Shown here piece by piece: positions 7,995 to 17,781 of a stretch of DNA of 64,000 bases. Below the pieces are notes generated by a model. The model worked only from the letters and a program-made list of their open reading frames with translations. It was not told the origin of the DNA and did no database searches. The DNA is from JAJDYQ01 sp963662865. Its GTDB lineage: Bacteria > Pseudomonadota > Gammaproteobacteria > JAJDYQ01. The stretch is taken from contig OY759969.1 of assembly GCA_963662865.1 (NCBI GenBank), forward strand, positions 744,001-808,000. Reading direction: 5' to 3'. Each line of letters starts with the position of its first letter. Positions within the stretch are counted from its first letter, which is position 1. The translations under genes and the position numbers were made by a program.

Positions 7995-9965
7995 TTAAAA
8001 AATCAGATTCATCATGGCGATCATGACCACCAGAAACAGAACAGTCATAATACTGCCTGCCCTCATAAAATCAGGTACGCGATAACCGGCAGGCCCCATA
8101 ATCAGGGCATTGACCTGATGAGTAGGGATCAGAAATGAGTTAGACGTGGCGATGGCGACCGTTAATGCAAACACCGCCGGATTCGCCCCCGCGCCGATTG
8201 CAATATTGACAGCCAGAGGTACCAGCAACACCGTAGCACCGACATTCGACATAACCAGCGTAAAAAACGTAGCCAATACAGCGACAGCCGTCTGAATGAC
8301 CCAGACCGGCATATCACCGACAACCGACAGGACCAGCCCGGCGACCCACTTTGCCGTGCCGGTTGTTTCCACCGCAAGCCCGAGCGGGATCAACGAAGCC
8401 AGCAAAAAGACCGTTTTCCAGCTTATCGCCTCATAGGCCTCATCAATGCTGAGCACCCCGGCCAGAATCATACCCATGGCGCCGGTCAGCAGAGCAACCG
8501 ACAAACGAATATCAGTGAACAACACCATAAACAGAGCGATACCAAAAAAAACCACAGCGGCCAGCAGCTTTTCAGGGCGTAACTGCTCCGCCTTGGGGTA
8601 TTCAGAAGTGACCACAACGAAGTCGCGATTATCTTCGATACGCTCCAGAGCGCTCCATGCCGTGTGCACCACCAGAGTATCGCCGGCCTGGAGCGGAATA
8701 CTGCGAATATCATCTCCCTCACGCATGGTTTCACCATTACGATGCAGGCCGATCATAGCCAGACCATAGGCCTTACGCATCCAGATATCGCGAGCGCTTT
8801 TCCCGATCAATTTCGATCCCGGAGGCACTACAACCTCAGCAATACCGGCCCTCGCCGCCGACAAAGGCTCGGCGAACGTGCGCATTTTCTCCCGATGTTT
8901 CAGCTTGAATTTTTTCACAAAAGTCATGAGATCATTTGGGTCGGCCACAATTCCCAGCACCATGCCCTCATAGAGCTCCACCGCACGGTCAATCGTCCCC
9001 GGCCCCACTCGCGCCGCGCCGCCATGCTTACTGGCAATCACCCGTATGCGATAGATAGTTTCGACATCATCCAGCTTCACACCGATAATCTCACTGCCGC
9101 CTGTTATGACAACCTCGTGGACAGCGTAATCAACGCCATAGACCTCGTTAAAATACTTCATTGAATCCCGGCCACTGGTACCACTCTCACTTTTGGTAGC
9201 CGGCAAAACAAATCGGCCGGCGACCACAAAATAAACAATACCACTCATAACCAGAGCGATACCGACAGGAGTCACCGAAAACAGACCCCAGACCTCCATT
9301 TGCTGATCAGCCGGAAGGGCCTTATTGGAAGTCAGAATCAGGTCATTCAGAAGAATCAGCGGACTGGAACCCACCATAGTCATAGTGCCGCCGAGAATTG
9401 CGACAAACCCCATCGGCATAAGCAGGCGTGACATCGGCAAACCGGAACGTGCGGAAATACGAGACACCACCGGCAGAAACAAGGCAGCCGCGCCGACATT
9501 CTGCATAAACGAAGAAATAAAACCAACCGTGGCAGAAATAATCAAAACAACACGCCTCTCGGTCGTGCCGCCGATCTTCAGAATAAAAGCCGCCACCTTG
9601 CTCATAAGACCGGTTTTATCCAGACCGGCCCCGATAATCATCACCGCGATAATCGAAATGACCGCATTAGAGGCGAAACCATCGAAAAGGTGCATCGTAT
9701 CGACCAGCCCTTCCTGCAACCCCATAATCGGATAAAACAGAGAAGTCAGTCCCAGCAACACCATCACCGTAGCCGCAGCCACATCAACGCTCACGACCTC
9801 AAAGGCAAACAGATAAATTGTCAGCAACAGAATGGCCGTCACCCAGGCGATCTCGATGGTAGGCACGACCGTCAGCATACTGGCAGCGGCCAGGAATACG
9901 CCGGCGGCAATCCACTGCTTGCGCTTACGGCGTCTCGCTTGTTTTTCGGCAGACAAATCAGACAT
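7995..9965 (-). CDS. SLC13/DASS-type anion permease with two TrkA-C domains
   Basis: Predicted inner-membrane transporter of 656 residues. The N-terminal and C-terminal halves are hydrophobic with matching permease motifs (GFISSFMQNVGAAALFLPV; LVMSNVGATVLLVPLAVN; SNSFLIPTHQVNALIMGP). Between them, at about residues 280-460, is a soluble region with two TrkA-C (RCK_C) repeats, including AEVVVPPGSKLIGKSARDIW and RAGDTLVVH-like ends. This architecture is that of YfbS-like SLC13 permeases, which carry dicarboxylate, sulfate or related anions; the substrate here cannot be read. It starts at ATG 9965 and converges on the ankyrin gene, with 157 bp between them and no obvious gene or terminator. Confidence 0.9.
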   Translation of the reverse strand: MSDLSAEKQARRRKRKQWIAAGVFLAAASMLTVVPTIEIAWVTAILLLTIYLFAFEVVSVDVAAATVMVLLGLTSLFYPIMGLQEGLVDTMHLFDGFASNAVISIIAVMIIGAGLDKTGLMSKVAAFILKIGGTTERRVVLIISATVGFISSFMQNVGAAALFLPVVSRISARSGLPMSRLLMPMGFVAILGGTMTMVGSSPLILLNDLILTSNKALPADQQMEVWGLFSVTPVGIALVMSGIVYFVVAGRFVLPATKSESGTSGRDSMKYFNEVYGVDYAVHEVVITGGSEIIGVKLDDVETIYRIRVIASKHGGAARVGPGTIDRAVELYEGMVLGIVADPNDLMTFVKKFKLKHREKMRTFAEPLSAARAGIAEVVVPPGSKLIGKSARDIWMRKAYGLAMIGLHRNGETMREGDDIRSIPLQAGDTLVVHTAWSALERIEDNRDFVVVTSEYPKAEQLRPEKLLAAVVFFGIALFMVLFTDIRLSVALLTGAMGMILAGVLSIDEAYEAISWKTVFLLASLIPLGLAVETTGTAKWVAGLVLSVVGDMPVWVIQTAVAVLATFFTLVMSNVGATVLLVPLAVNIAIGAGANPAVFALTVAIATSNSFLIPTHQVNALIMGPAGYRVPDFMRAGSIMTVLFLVVMIAMMNLIF

Positions 9966-10319
9966 GGCGGCTCATTCCATAAATTTACTCGGTACAGACA
10001 AAGGGCATCAGGCGACATTCTCATTGCGAGATGACAGACGACAAAGGCATCCATGCCTTTACCGGAGAATGCGTATTCTCACCGCTCCATGGTAGATATT
10101 CAAGTCAATGGCAAAGACATACTGACTGAATGCACAGCCAAATTGATCCAATAGAGCCCGGGGAAGACTGCGGCCGGCTTGAGACCCGACGCGAGGCAAA
10201 AAATCGGTTGGCCCGTGTATACAACCAACACACCGGACGATAACATCGGCCTGGAAACGCCCATGGCCGACCGGAAGCAAACCCGGGGCAGGCAATTTTG
10301 TCGCATTCAGGCACTAAAA

Positions 10320-10537
10320 AAGCTTGCAATGCGTCCCGAATGTGGTTAAACTGGTTAAAATTGCCTGTATGATACGGGCCTGGAATCTAAACCTGGAATC
10401 GGCAACATCACCGAAAACCGGTCGCCAACGGCGGCCCGCAAACCCGGAACCCGGTCCAGGCAATAGACAACAGCGAATGTAAGAATAAAGCGGCCCGCAA
10501 AGCCGCTTGCTTTTCACTGGAGAGAGAGGAAGTGAAC
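10320..10537 (+). promoter_or_regulatory. AT1 leader region: putative promoter and hairpin
   Basis: The 572-bp gap before the AT1 leader ORF has no convincing gene. A TATGAT at 10368-10373 aligns with TATAAA at 41427-41432 in the AT2 upstream region and is a candidate -10 box; the -35 is poor. At 10488-10508 a perfect 7-bp stem (AAGCGGC/GCCGCTT, 7-base loop) is followed by a T-rich stretch, resembling an attenuator. The 18-base block CGGCCCGCAAAGCCGCTT is identical at 41540-41557. Stretches such as GGCCCGTGTA also recur in both leaders, so the upstream DNA was duplicated together with the genes. Confidence 0.5.
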
Positions 10538-10633
<96 letters not shown>

Positions 10634-10656
10634 ATTTAAGGAATCATAAGGAATCC

Positions 10657-13600
10657 ATGATGGAGCTTATCGTCGATAAGCGGCGGCGTGCGCCGCTGCA
10701 CTCGGTTCGGAACCGCTTCCGTCCCCTGCTGGCCGCCGTGTTGCTTGGTTTGCCGCTGTGGGTGGGTTTGACAGCCGAGGCCACCGCGCAGGCGGTCAAC
10801 GCCGACGGCACCTACACCGTCCCCCAGGACTGGGCGCTGAAACCGTCGGCTATCAACGCCGGAGGAAGCTTCCGGCTGATGTTTAGAACAACTTCCCAGC
10901 ATAGGCCAGGATCGTCGGACCTTGACCAGGGTTACAGCCGCCATGTGCGAAACTCCATTGCCGGCGGGCACGCAGCTATCCGGCCCTACAGCTCGGCCTT
11001 CCGCGTCCTCGGCTCAACCGCCACGGTGCACGCCCGCGACCATGCCATGACCACCGGCACCGGCGTACCCATCTACTGGCTGGGCGGTGCCAAGGTCGCC
11101 GACAATTACACCGACTTCCACGACGGCTCGTGGGATAGCCCAGCAACACGTAATGAAGATGGAAGTTCAGTTTCCCAGTCTTTCTCGGCTTTGACAGGCA
11201 GCAACGACGATGGAACCGCGTTTACCGGACAGGAGTTGGGTAGTAGCGGGAGGACCAGAACAGGGTCGGGCGCTGGCGGCTTGGATAGCGGCGCATCAGT
11301 CACCTCTTTAGCGAGCGCAGGTCTCTTCGGTCTCTCCCCAGTCTTCGTCGTGGCATCAACCACTTCGGTCATCAGCATCGCCGCCGGCACCTCGCCGGTG
11401 ATAGAGGGCACAGCCGCCGACTTCACCGTCACCGCAACACCCGCGCCCAGCGCCAACCTGACGGTCAACCTGTCCGTCGCCGATGCCTCGGGCAGCGACT
11501 TCGTGCCCGCCGGCAACTCGGGTGCCCAAACAGTAACCGTCACCACCTCCGGCAGCGCCATCTACTCGGTACCGACCGTGGACGACAGCACGGCAGAAAC
11601 GCGCGGCCCGGTCACCGTCACCGTGGCCGGCAGCACCGCCTACACCGTGGGTGCCTCACAGAACTCGGCCTCGGTCACGATCCTTGACGACGACGCCACC
11701 CCGGCCGTGACGGTCACCGAGACAAACGGCAATACCAGAGTCATCGAAGGCGGCACCACGGACGAATACGTCGTGGCGCTGACCGCACCACCCGCCTCAG
11801 GCGTGGTCATCACGCCCACCTCGGCCGCACCGGGCACCGCCAGGGTCAGCCCGACCGCCCTGGGCTTCTCCGTCACCAACTGGCATATAGCCCAGACCTT
11901 CACCGTCACCGGGGTGGATAACGAAGACGACGCCGTCAATCAGGAAGTGACCATTAGCCACGCCATCACCTCCACGGATTCCACTTACAGCGTAATCACC
12001 CCGGCCCCCGTCACGGTGGCCGTGAGAGACGACGAGCCCACCATCGTCTCCCTGACCCGCAACGGTAGCGGCGCCGTTGACGAAGGCGGCACGGTGCGTT
12101 TCACCATCGCCCTGTCTCGGGCACTGACCGCCGGCGAGGGCATCTTCGTACCGTTTTTTATCACCGGCACGGGAGTGACCATGGACGACTGGGAGCTGGA
12201 AGCCAGCGGCACCGGCGTGACCCTGAGTTACGCCTCTTCCTTTGGTTTCAGTTTCCTGAACTTTGACGAGGAGGGCGCAATGAGTGCCACTCTGGTGCTG
12301 ACACCGGTGAACGACAACACCGCCGAGGGCGGCGGCACCGGTTCCGAGACCTACACCATCGCCTTCGGTCCGAACAACGCTGACTTAACTGTAGGAGGCT
12401 TTGATGGCACGGGCGTGGGAAACAATGTCGGCGGTGGTGCCGACCCGCACAGCAGCGACAACAGCTTCAACGTGCGAGTGAACGACCCCACCCCAGGCGT
12501 CACCATTACCGAAACGAACGACGCCACCACGCCCACCGAAGGCGGCACAGACGAATACACGATGATGCTGACCTCACAACCGACCGCAAACGTGACCATC
12601 ATGGCCACTTCAGGCACAACGGCCACCGCCACGATCAACCCATCGAGCCTGATATTCACCAGCGCCAACTGGAACACGGCCCAGACCATCACCGTCTCCG
12701 GGGTGAATAACGCCGTTGACGCCGCCAATCAGCAAGTGACCATTAGCCACGCCATCATGTCCACGGATTCCACTTACAGCGCAATCACCCCGGACCCCGT
12801 CACGGCCACGGTGATCGACGACGACCCCACGGTCGTTTCCCTGACTCGTCCCGGCAGCGACACTGGCGCGATTGACGAAGGCGCTGCAGTGACTCTTATC
12901 ATCGAACTATCCCGGCGACTGATTGACGGTGAGACCATCGACGTGCCGCTGTCTATCTCCGGCACGAATGTGACCCCGGACGACTGGAACCTGACATTAA
13001 GCGACACAAGTTTCGGTGCGACCCTGTCGGGCGAGGAAACTTCCACCCCGCAGCTGCGCATTTCAAATGCTGCAAGCCTCGGCGGCGCCAACCTGATTCT
13101 GACACCGACATTCGACGAAACCGACGAGGGCGGTACCGAGACCTACACCATCGCCCTCGGTCCGAACGACGCCACCGCCAACGGCTTTGACCGCACAACC
13201 CTGGGCACCAATGTCGGCGGCGGTGCCGACCCGCACAGCAGCGACAACGACTTCGATTTGGAGGTGCTGGACTCCGTGCGCCACACCATGTCGCTCAGTC
13301 TCAACTCCGCAATGGGGGCCGAGGGCGATTCGGGGCTTAGCGACGGTGCGACCTTGACGATAACCGTTGATCCACCTAATCCGCGGATGTTTGATTTCCT
13401 ACTGAACTTCGGTGGCACTGCCATCCGTGGCGGCAATGACTACACTGTCGCTAGATCCGGCTTTGATACCGATATCTCGGCAATCGACTCACAAATTCCA
13501 CTGCGTATTACCGGCGACGCCACCCTTCAGTACAGGATCCGGGCAAACGGCGACACAGTGGATGAATCCGGCGAGACGGTGATAATATCTCTGAGCCGGG

Positions 13601-16600
13601 CCAGCATCAGAACCCCCGCCAATGTCATCATCGACGAAGACGCCACCACCGTCACCTACACCATCACCGACGACGACACGGCAGGCGTCACCATCAGCGA
13701 AACAGACGACGCCACCACACCCACCGAAGACGGCACGGACGACGAATACACGATGGTGCTGGACACACAACCGACCGCAGACGTGACCATCATGGCCACC
13801 TCAGGCACAACGGCCACCGCCACGGTCAGCCCATCGAGCCTGATATTCACCAGCGCCAACTGGAACACGGCCCAGACCATCACCGTCACCGGGGTGGATA
13901 ACAACGCCGACGCCGCCAATCAGCAAGTGACCATTACCCACGCCATCACCTCCTCAGACACCAACTACAGCGGCCTCACCCCGGACCCCGTCACGGCAAC
14001 GGTGATTGATGACGAACCTACGGTTGTTTCCTTGACTCGTTTCGGCGGCGACACTGGCGCGATTGACGAAGGCGTTCCAGTGATTCTTGTAGTTGACCTG
14101 TCCCGGCAACTGATTAACGGTGAGACCATCGACGTGCCGCTGTCTATCTCCGGCACGAATGTGACCCCGGCCGACTGGAACCTGGCATTAAGCGACACAA
14201 GTCTCGGTGCGACCCTGTCGGGCGAGGACACTTCCACCCCGCTGCTACGCATTTCAGATGCTGCAAGCTTCGGCGGCGCCAACCTGATTCTGACACCGAC
14301 ATTCGACGAAACCGACGAGGGCGGTACCGAGACCTACACCATCGCCCTCGGCCCGGACGGAGCTGGCACCAACGGCTTTGACCGCACAACCCTGAGCACC
14401 AATGTCGGTGGCGGCGCCGACCCGCACAGCAGCGACAACGGCATCGATTTGGAGGTGCTGGACGCCGTGCGCCACACCATGTCGCTCAGTCTCGACTCCG
14501 AAATGGGAGCCGAGGGCGATTCGGGGCTGACCGACGGTGCGACCATGACGGTGACCATGGATCCGCCTAATCCGCGAGTGATTCCCCTCGATATTCAGCT
14601 GGGCGGTACCGCCACCCGTGGTGGCAATGACTACTCTGTCTTTATAGCCGGCTTCAATACCGATCTCTCGGCAAGCAATCCAAGCCGTCCAGTCATTAAT
14701 CTGAATTTTCCTGCCAATCGGGCCACCGTTCAGTTCAGGGTTCGGGCAAACGGCGACACAGTGGATGAATCCAACGAGACGGTGACGCTGGCTCTGGGCC
14801 GGGTCACAGGCACTAACGCCACCCCCACCAGCATCATCTTCGAAGAAGACGCCACCACCGTCACCTACACCATCACCGACGACGACACGGCGGGCGTGAC
14901 CCTTACCGAAACGAACGACGCCACCACGCTCGCCGAAGACGGCGGCACGGACGACTACGGCATGATGCTGACCTCACAACCGACCGCAGACGTGACCATC
15001 ACACCCACCTCAGGCACGCTGGCCACCGCCACGGTCAGCCCATTGAGCCTGACGTTCAGCAACACCAACTGGGCCACGGCCCAGACCTTCACCGTCACCG
15101 GGGCGAATAACAACGCCGACGCCGCCAATCAGCAAGTGACCATTAGCCACGCCATCACCTCCGCGGATTCCACTTACGAAGCAATCATCCCGGCCCCCAT
15201 CACAGCGACGGTGACCGACAACGACGCCACCACCGTGACCCTGGGGGGCACGGCGGGTAACATCAACGAGGGCGTCACCCGCAACCTCACCGTCACCCTG
15301 AACCGCGCCCTGGCCGCCGGCGAAAGCCTGGCCGTACCGCTGACCCTGGGCGGCACCGCGACACGGGGCACGGACTACACCCTGACCGGCACCGATGCGG
15401 ACGGCATCGCCTACACCATCCCGGACACCGGCAACGTCGGCACGGTGACATTTACCGGCCCGGCCCTGGCCACCGCCACCCTGGCCCTGGTCGTGCAGGT
15501 TGACGGCACGTCCGACGCCAGCGAGACCATCACCATCGCCCTGGGCACTTTGGACAGCAACTCCGGCACCGGCCTGGGCGGCGGCGCCAGCGGCACAGGC
15601 AGCCTGGCCTTCACCATCATGGAGGATCCGACCATCGTGCTGCCACTGACCCTGACGGTCGCTGAAGGCGATACCGATGGTGTCGGTTACCCGGTGTCCC
15701 TGGCAACCGAACCGACGGCGAGTACCACGATAGCGGTCACCGGTCACACCGGCACCGACCTGACGCTGGATACCGCCAGCCTGACATTCACGACGAGCAA
15801 CTGGGACACGGCGCAAATGGTCACGGTCACGGCGGGTGAAGACGCCGACGCGGCGGACGACACAGTGAGCCTGACCCATACGGCCTCAGGCAGCCCAGCC
15901 GATTATGATGGATCGATAACGGGCGCGGTGACGGTGACCATCACCGACCCCGACATGGCGGCCATCACCATCAGCGGGGCGCCGATAACCATTGCAGAGG
16001 GCGATGAAGGCACATACACCGTAGTGCTGGCCACACAACCCAGCGCCGCAGTGACCATCACGCCCACCTCGGGTACGTCGGCCACCGCCACGGTCAGCCC
16101 GTCCGCCCTGACCTTCACCAGCGCCAACTGGGACACGGCCCAGACCATCACCGTCGCCGGGGAAGATAACAACGCCGACGCCGTCGATCAGACAGTCACC
16201 ATTACCCACGCCGCCACCTCCACGGACACCGACTACAGCGGCCTCACCCCGGACCCCGTCACAGCGACGGTGACCGACGACGACCCCACGGTCGTTGCCC
16301 TCGCCCGCACCGGCAGCACCGGTGCCGTTGGCGAAGGCGGCACGATAGGTTTCACCATCACCCTGAGTCGGGCACTGGCCAGCGGCGAGATCATCGATGT
16401 GCCGCTGTCCATTTCCGGCACGAGTGTCACCACGGACGACTGGAGTCTGGCGCTCGATAGCAACGTCGGCAACACAGGCGTGACCCTGTCGAGCCAGGCC
16501 ACCGCCACCCCGCGGGTGCGCTTTACGAGTTCCCGGACCGCCAACCTGCAGTTGACCGCAGCGGCCGACGGCATGGCCGAGGGCGGCGGCGAAGGCTCGG

Positions 16601-17781
16601 AGACCTACATCATCGCCCTCGGCCCGAACGACGCCACCACCAACGGCTTTGACCTCTCAACCCTGGGCACCAATGTCGGCGGCGGTGCCGACCCGGACAG
16701 CAGCGCCAACACCTTCAATGTGCAGGTCAACGACCCTCCCTCGGCGGGCGTGACCATCACCCAGACGGGCGGCACCACCAGACCCATCGAAGGCGGCACC
16801 ACGGACAGCTACGGCATGACGCTGGACATACAACCCACCGCAGACGTGACCATCACAGCCACCTCAGGCACACCGGCCACCGCCACGGTCAGCAGCAGCC
16901 TGGTATTCACCAGCACCAACTGGAACATGGCGCAGAGCATCACCGTCACCGGGGTGGATAACGACGACGACGCCGCCAACCAGGCAGTCACCATTACCCA
17001 CGCCGCCACCTCCACGGGCGACTCCACTTACAACGGGCTCGACCTGGACGACGTCACAGCGACGGTGATCGACGACGAGCCCACGGACGTTGCCATCGCC
17101 CGCAGCATCGACAGCACCGGTGCCGTTGGCGAAGGCGGCACGGTGGGTTTCACCATCACCCTGAGTCGGGCACTGACCAGCGGCGAGATCATCGATGTGC
17201 CGCTGTCCATTTCCGGCACGAATGTCACCACGGACGACTGGAGTCTGGCGCTCGATAGCAACGCCAGCAACACAGGCGTGACCCTGTCAAACCAGGCCAC
17301 CGCCACCCCGCGGGTGCGCATTGCGGGTTCCCGGACCGCCAACCTGCAGCTGACCGCGACGGCCGACGGCATCGCCGAGGGCAGCGGCGAAGGCTCGGAG
17401 ACCTACACCATCGCCCTCGGCCCGAACGACGCCACCGCCAACGGCTTTGACCTCACAACCCTGGGCACCAATGTCGGCGGCGGTGCCGACCCGGACAGCA
17501 GCGCCAACACCTTCAATGTGCAGGTCAACGACCCTCCTCCCCCCTCGACGGGCGTGACCATCAGCGAGATGGCGATAATAATTGACGAGGGCGATGAGGG
17601 CGCGTACACCGTGGTGCTGAACACGCAACCGGACAGCAGCGTAGAGATTACAGTGGAATCATCGGACATGAGTGCGGCGACCGTGGGCACAAGCAGCGCC
17701 AGCCTGGACATTCACGGCGAGCAACTGGGATACGGTACAGACCGTGACGGTGACGGGCGTCGACGACAACGTTGGCGGTAA
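10657..17781 (+). CDS. Giant Calx-beta-type autotransporter AT1, N-terminal and passenger part (frameshifted)
   Basis: Surface protein, predicted to pass the inner membrane by Sec and the outer membrane by its own barrel. From ATG 10657/10660 (AAGGA upstream) there is a basic stretch and hydrophobic core (LLAAVLLGLPLWVGL) with a likely cleavage site after ATAQA. A domain of about 190 residues shared with AT2 follows (YTVPQDWALKPSA; FRLMFRTT; RPYSSAFRVLGST; TGTGVPIYWLGGAKVADNY). The rest is Calx-beta-like repeats (E-G-G-T, TITDDDTAGVTI) alternating with units carrying NWxxAQTxTVTG. Seven such motifs lie in this part. The frame is lost at about 17706, where CTGGACA replaces the expected CTGACA, and it stops at 17781. 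It is GC-rich compared with flanking genes. Calcium binding is possible but not shown. Confidence 0.85.
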   Translation: MMELIVDKRRRAPLHSVRNRFRPLLAAVLLGLPLWVGLTAEATAQAVNADGTYTVPQDWALKPSAINAGGSFRLMFRTTSQHRPGSSDLDQGYSRHVRNSIAGGHAAIRPYSSAFRVLGSTATVHARDHAMTTGTGVPIYWLGGAKVADNYTDFHDGSWDSPATRNEDGSSVSQSFSALTGSNDDGTAFTGQELGSSGRTRTGSGAGGLDSGASVTSLASAGLFGLSPVFVVASTTSVISIAAGTSPVIEGTAADFTVTATPAPSANLTVNLSVADASGSDFVPAGNSGAQTVTVTTSGSAIYSVPTVDDSTAETRGPVTVTVAGSTAYTVGASQNSASVTILDDDATPAVTVTETNGNTRVIEGGTTDEYVVALTAPPASGVVITPTSAAPGTARVSPTALGFSVTNWHIAQTFTVTGVDNEDDAVNQEVTISHAITSTDSTYSVITPAPVTVAVRDDEPTIVSLTRNGSGAVDEGGTVRFTIALSRALTAGEGIFVPFFITGTGVTMDDWELEASGTGVTLSYASSFGFSFLNFDEEGAMSATLVLTPVNDNTAEGGGTGSETYTIAFGPNNADLTVGGFDGTGVGNNVGGGADPHSSDNSFNVRVNDPTPGVTITETNDATTPTEGGTDEYTMMLTSQPTANVTIMATSGTTATATINPSSLIFTSANWNTAQTITVSGVNNAVDAANQQVTISHAIMSTDSTYSAITPDPVTATVIDDDPTVVSLTRPGSDTGAIDEGAAVTLIIELSRRLIDGETIDVPLSISGTNVTPDDWNLTLSDTSFGATLSGEETSTPQLRISNAASLGGANLILTPTFDETDEGGTETYTIALGPNDATANGFDRTTLGTNVGGGADPHSSDNDFDLEVLDSVRHTMSLSLNSAMGAEGDSGLSDGATLTITVDPPNPRMFDFLLNFGGTAIRGGNDYTVARSGFDTDISAIDSQIPLRITGDATLQYRIRANGDTVDESGETVIISLSRASIRTPANVIIDEDATTVTYTITDDDTAGVTISETDDATTPTEDGTDDEYTMVLDTQPTADVTIMATSGTTATATVSPSSLIFTSANWNTAQTITVTGVDNNADAANQQVTITHAITSSDTNYSGLTPDPVTATVIDDEPTVVSLTRFGGDTGAIDEGVPVILVVDLSRQLINGETIDVPLSISGTNVTPADWNLALSDTSLGATLSGEDTSTPLLRISDAASFGGANLILTPTFDETDEGGTETYTIALGPDGAGTNGFDRTTLSTNVGGGADPHSSDNGIDLEVLDAVRHTMSLSLDSEMGAEGDSGLTDGATMTVTMDPPNPRVIPLDIQLGGTATRGGNDYSVFIAGFNTDLSASNPSRPVINLNFPANRATVQFRVRANGDTVDESNETVTLALGRVTGTNATPTSIIFEEDATTVTYTITDDDTAGVTLTETNDATTLAEDGGTDDYGMMLTSQPTADVTITPTSGTLATATVSPLSLTFSNTNWATAQTFTVTGANNNADAANQQVTISHAITSADSTYEAIIPAPITATVTDNDATTVTLGGTAGNINEGVTRNLTVTLNRALAAGESLAVPLTLGGTATRGTDYTLTGTDADGIAYTIPDTGNVGTVTFTGPALATATLALVVQVDGTSDASETITIALGTLDSNSGTGLGGGASGTGSLAFTIMEDPTIVLPLTLTVAEGDTDGVGYPVSLATEPTASTTIAVTGHTGTDLTLDTASLTFTTSNWDTAQMVTVTAGEDADAADDTVSLTHTASGSPADYDGSITGAVTVTITDPDMAAITISGAPITIAEGDEGTYTVVLATQPSAAVTITPTSGTSATATVSPSALTFTSANWDTAQTITVAGEDNNADAVDQTVTITHAATSTDTDYSGLTPDPVTATVTDDDPTVVALARTGSTGAVGEGGTIGFTITLSRALASGEIIDVPLSISGTSVTTDDWSLALDSNVGNTGVTLSSQATATPRVRFTSSRTANLQLTAAADGMAEGGGEGSETYIIALGPNDATTNGFDLSTLGTNVGGGADPDSSANTFNVQVNDPPSAGVTITQTGGTTRPIEGGTTDSYGMTLDIQPTADVTITATSGTPATATVSSSLVFTSTNWNMAQSITVTGVDNDDDAANQAVTITHAATSTGDSTYNGLDLDDVTATVIDDEPTDVAIARSIDSTGAVGEGGTVGFTITLSRALTSGEIIDVPLSISGTNVTTDDWSLALDSNASNTGVTLSNQATATPRVRIAGSRTANLQLTATADGIAEGSGEGSETYTIALGPNDATANGFDLTTLGTNVGGGADPDSSANTFNVQVNDPPPPSTGVTISEMAIIIDEGDEGAYTVVLNTQPDSSVEITVESSDMSAATVGTSSASLDIHGEQLGYGTDRDGDGRRRQRWR

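Noticed and set aside
15010..15879. 289-codon minus-strand frame in AT1, and similar frames throughout AT1 and AT2
   Set aside because: High GC and repeats leave antisense frames open; no recognisable protein features.
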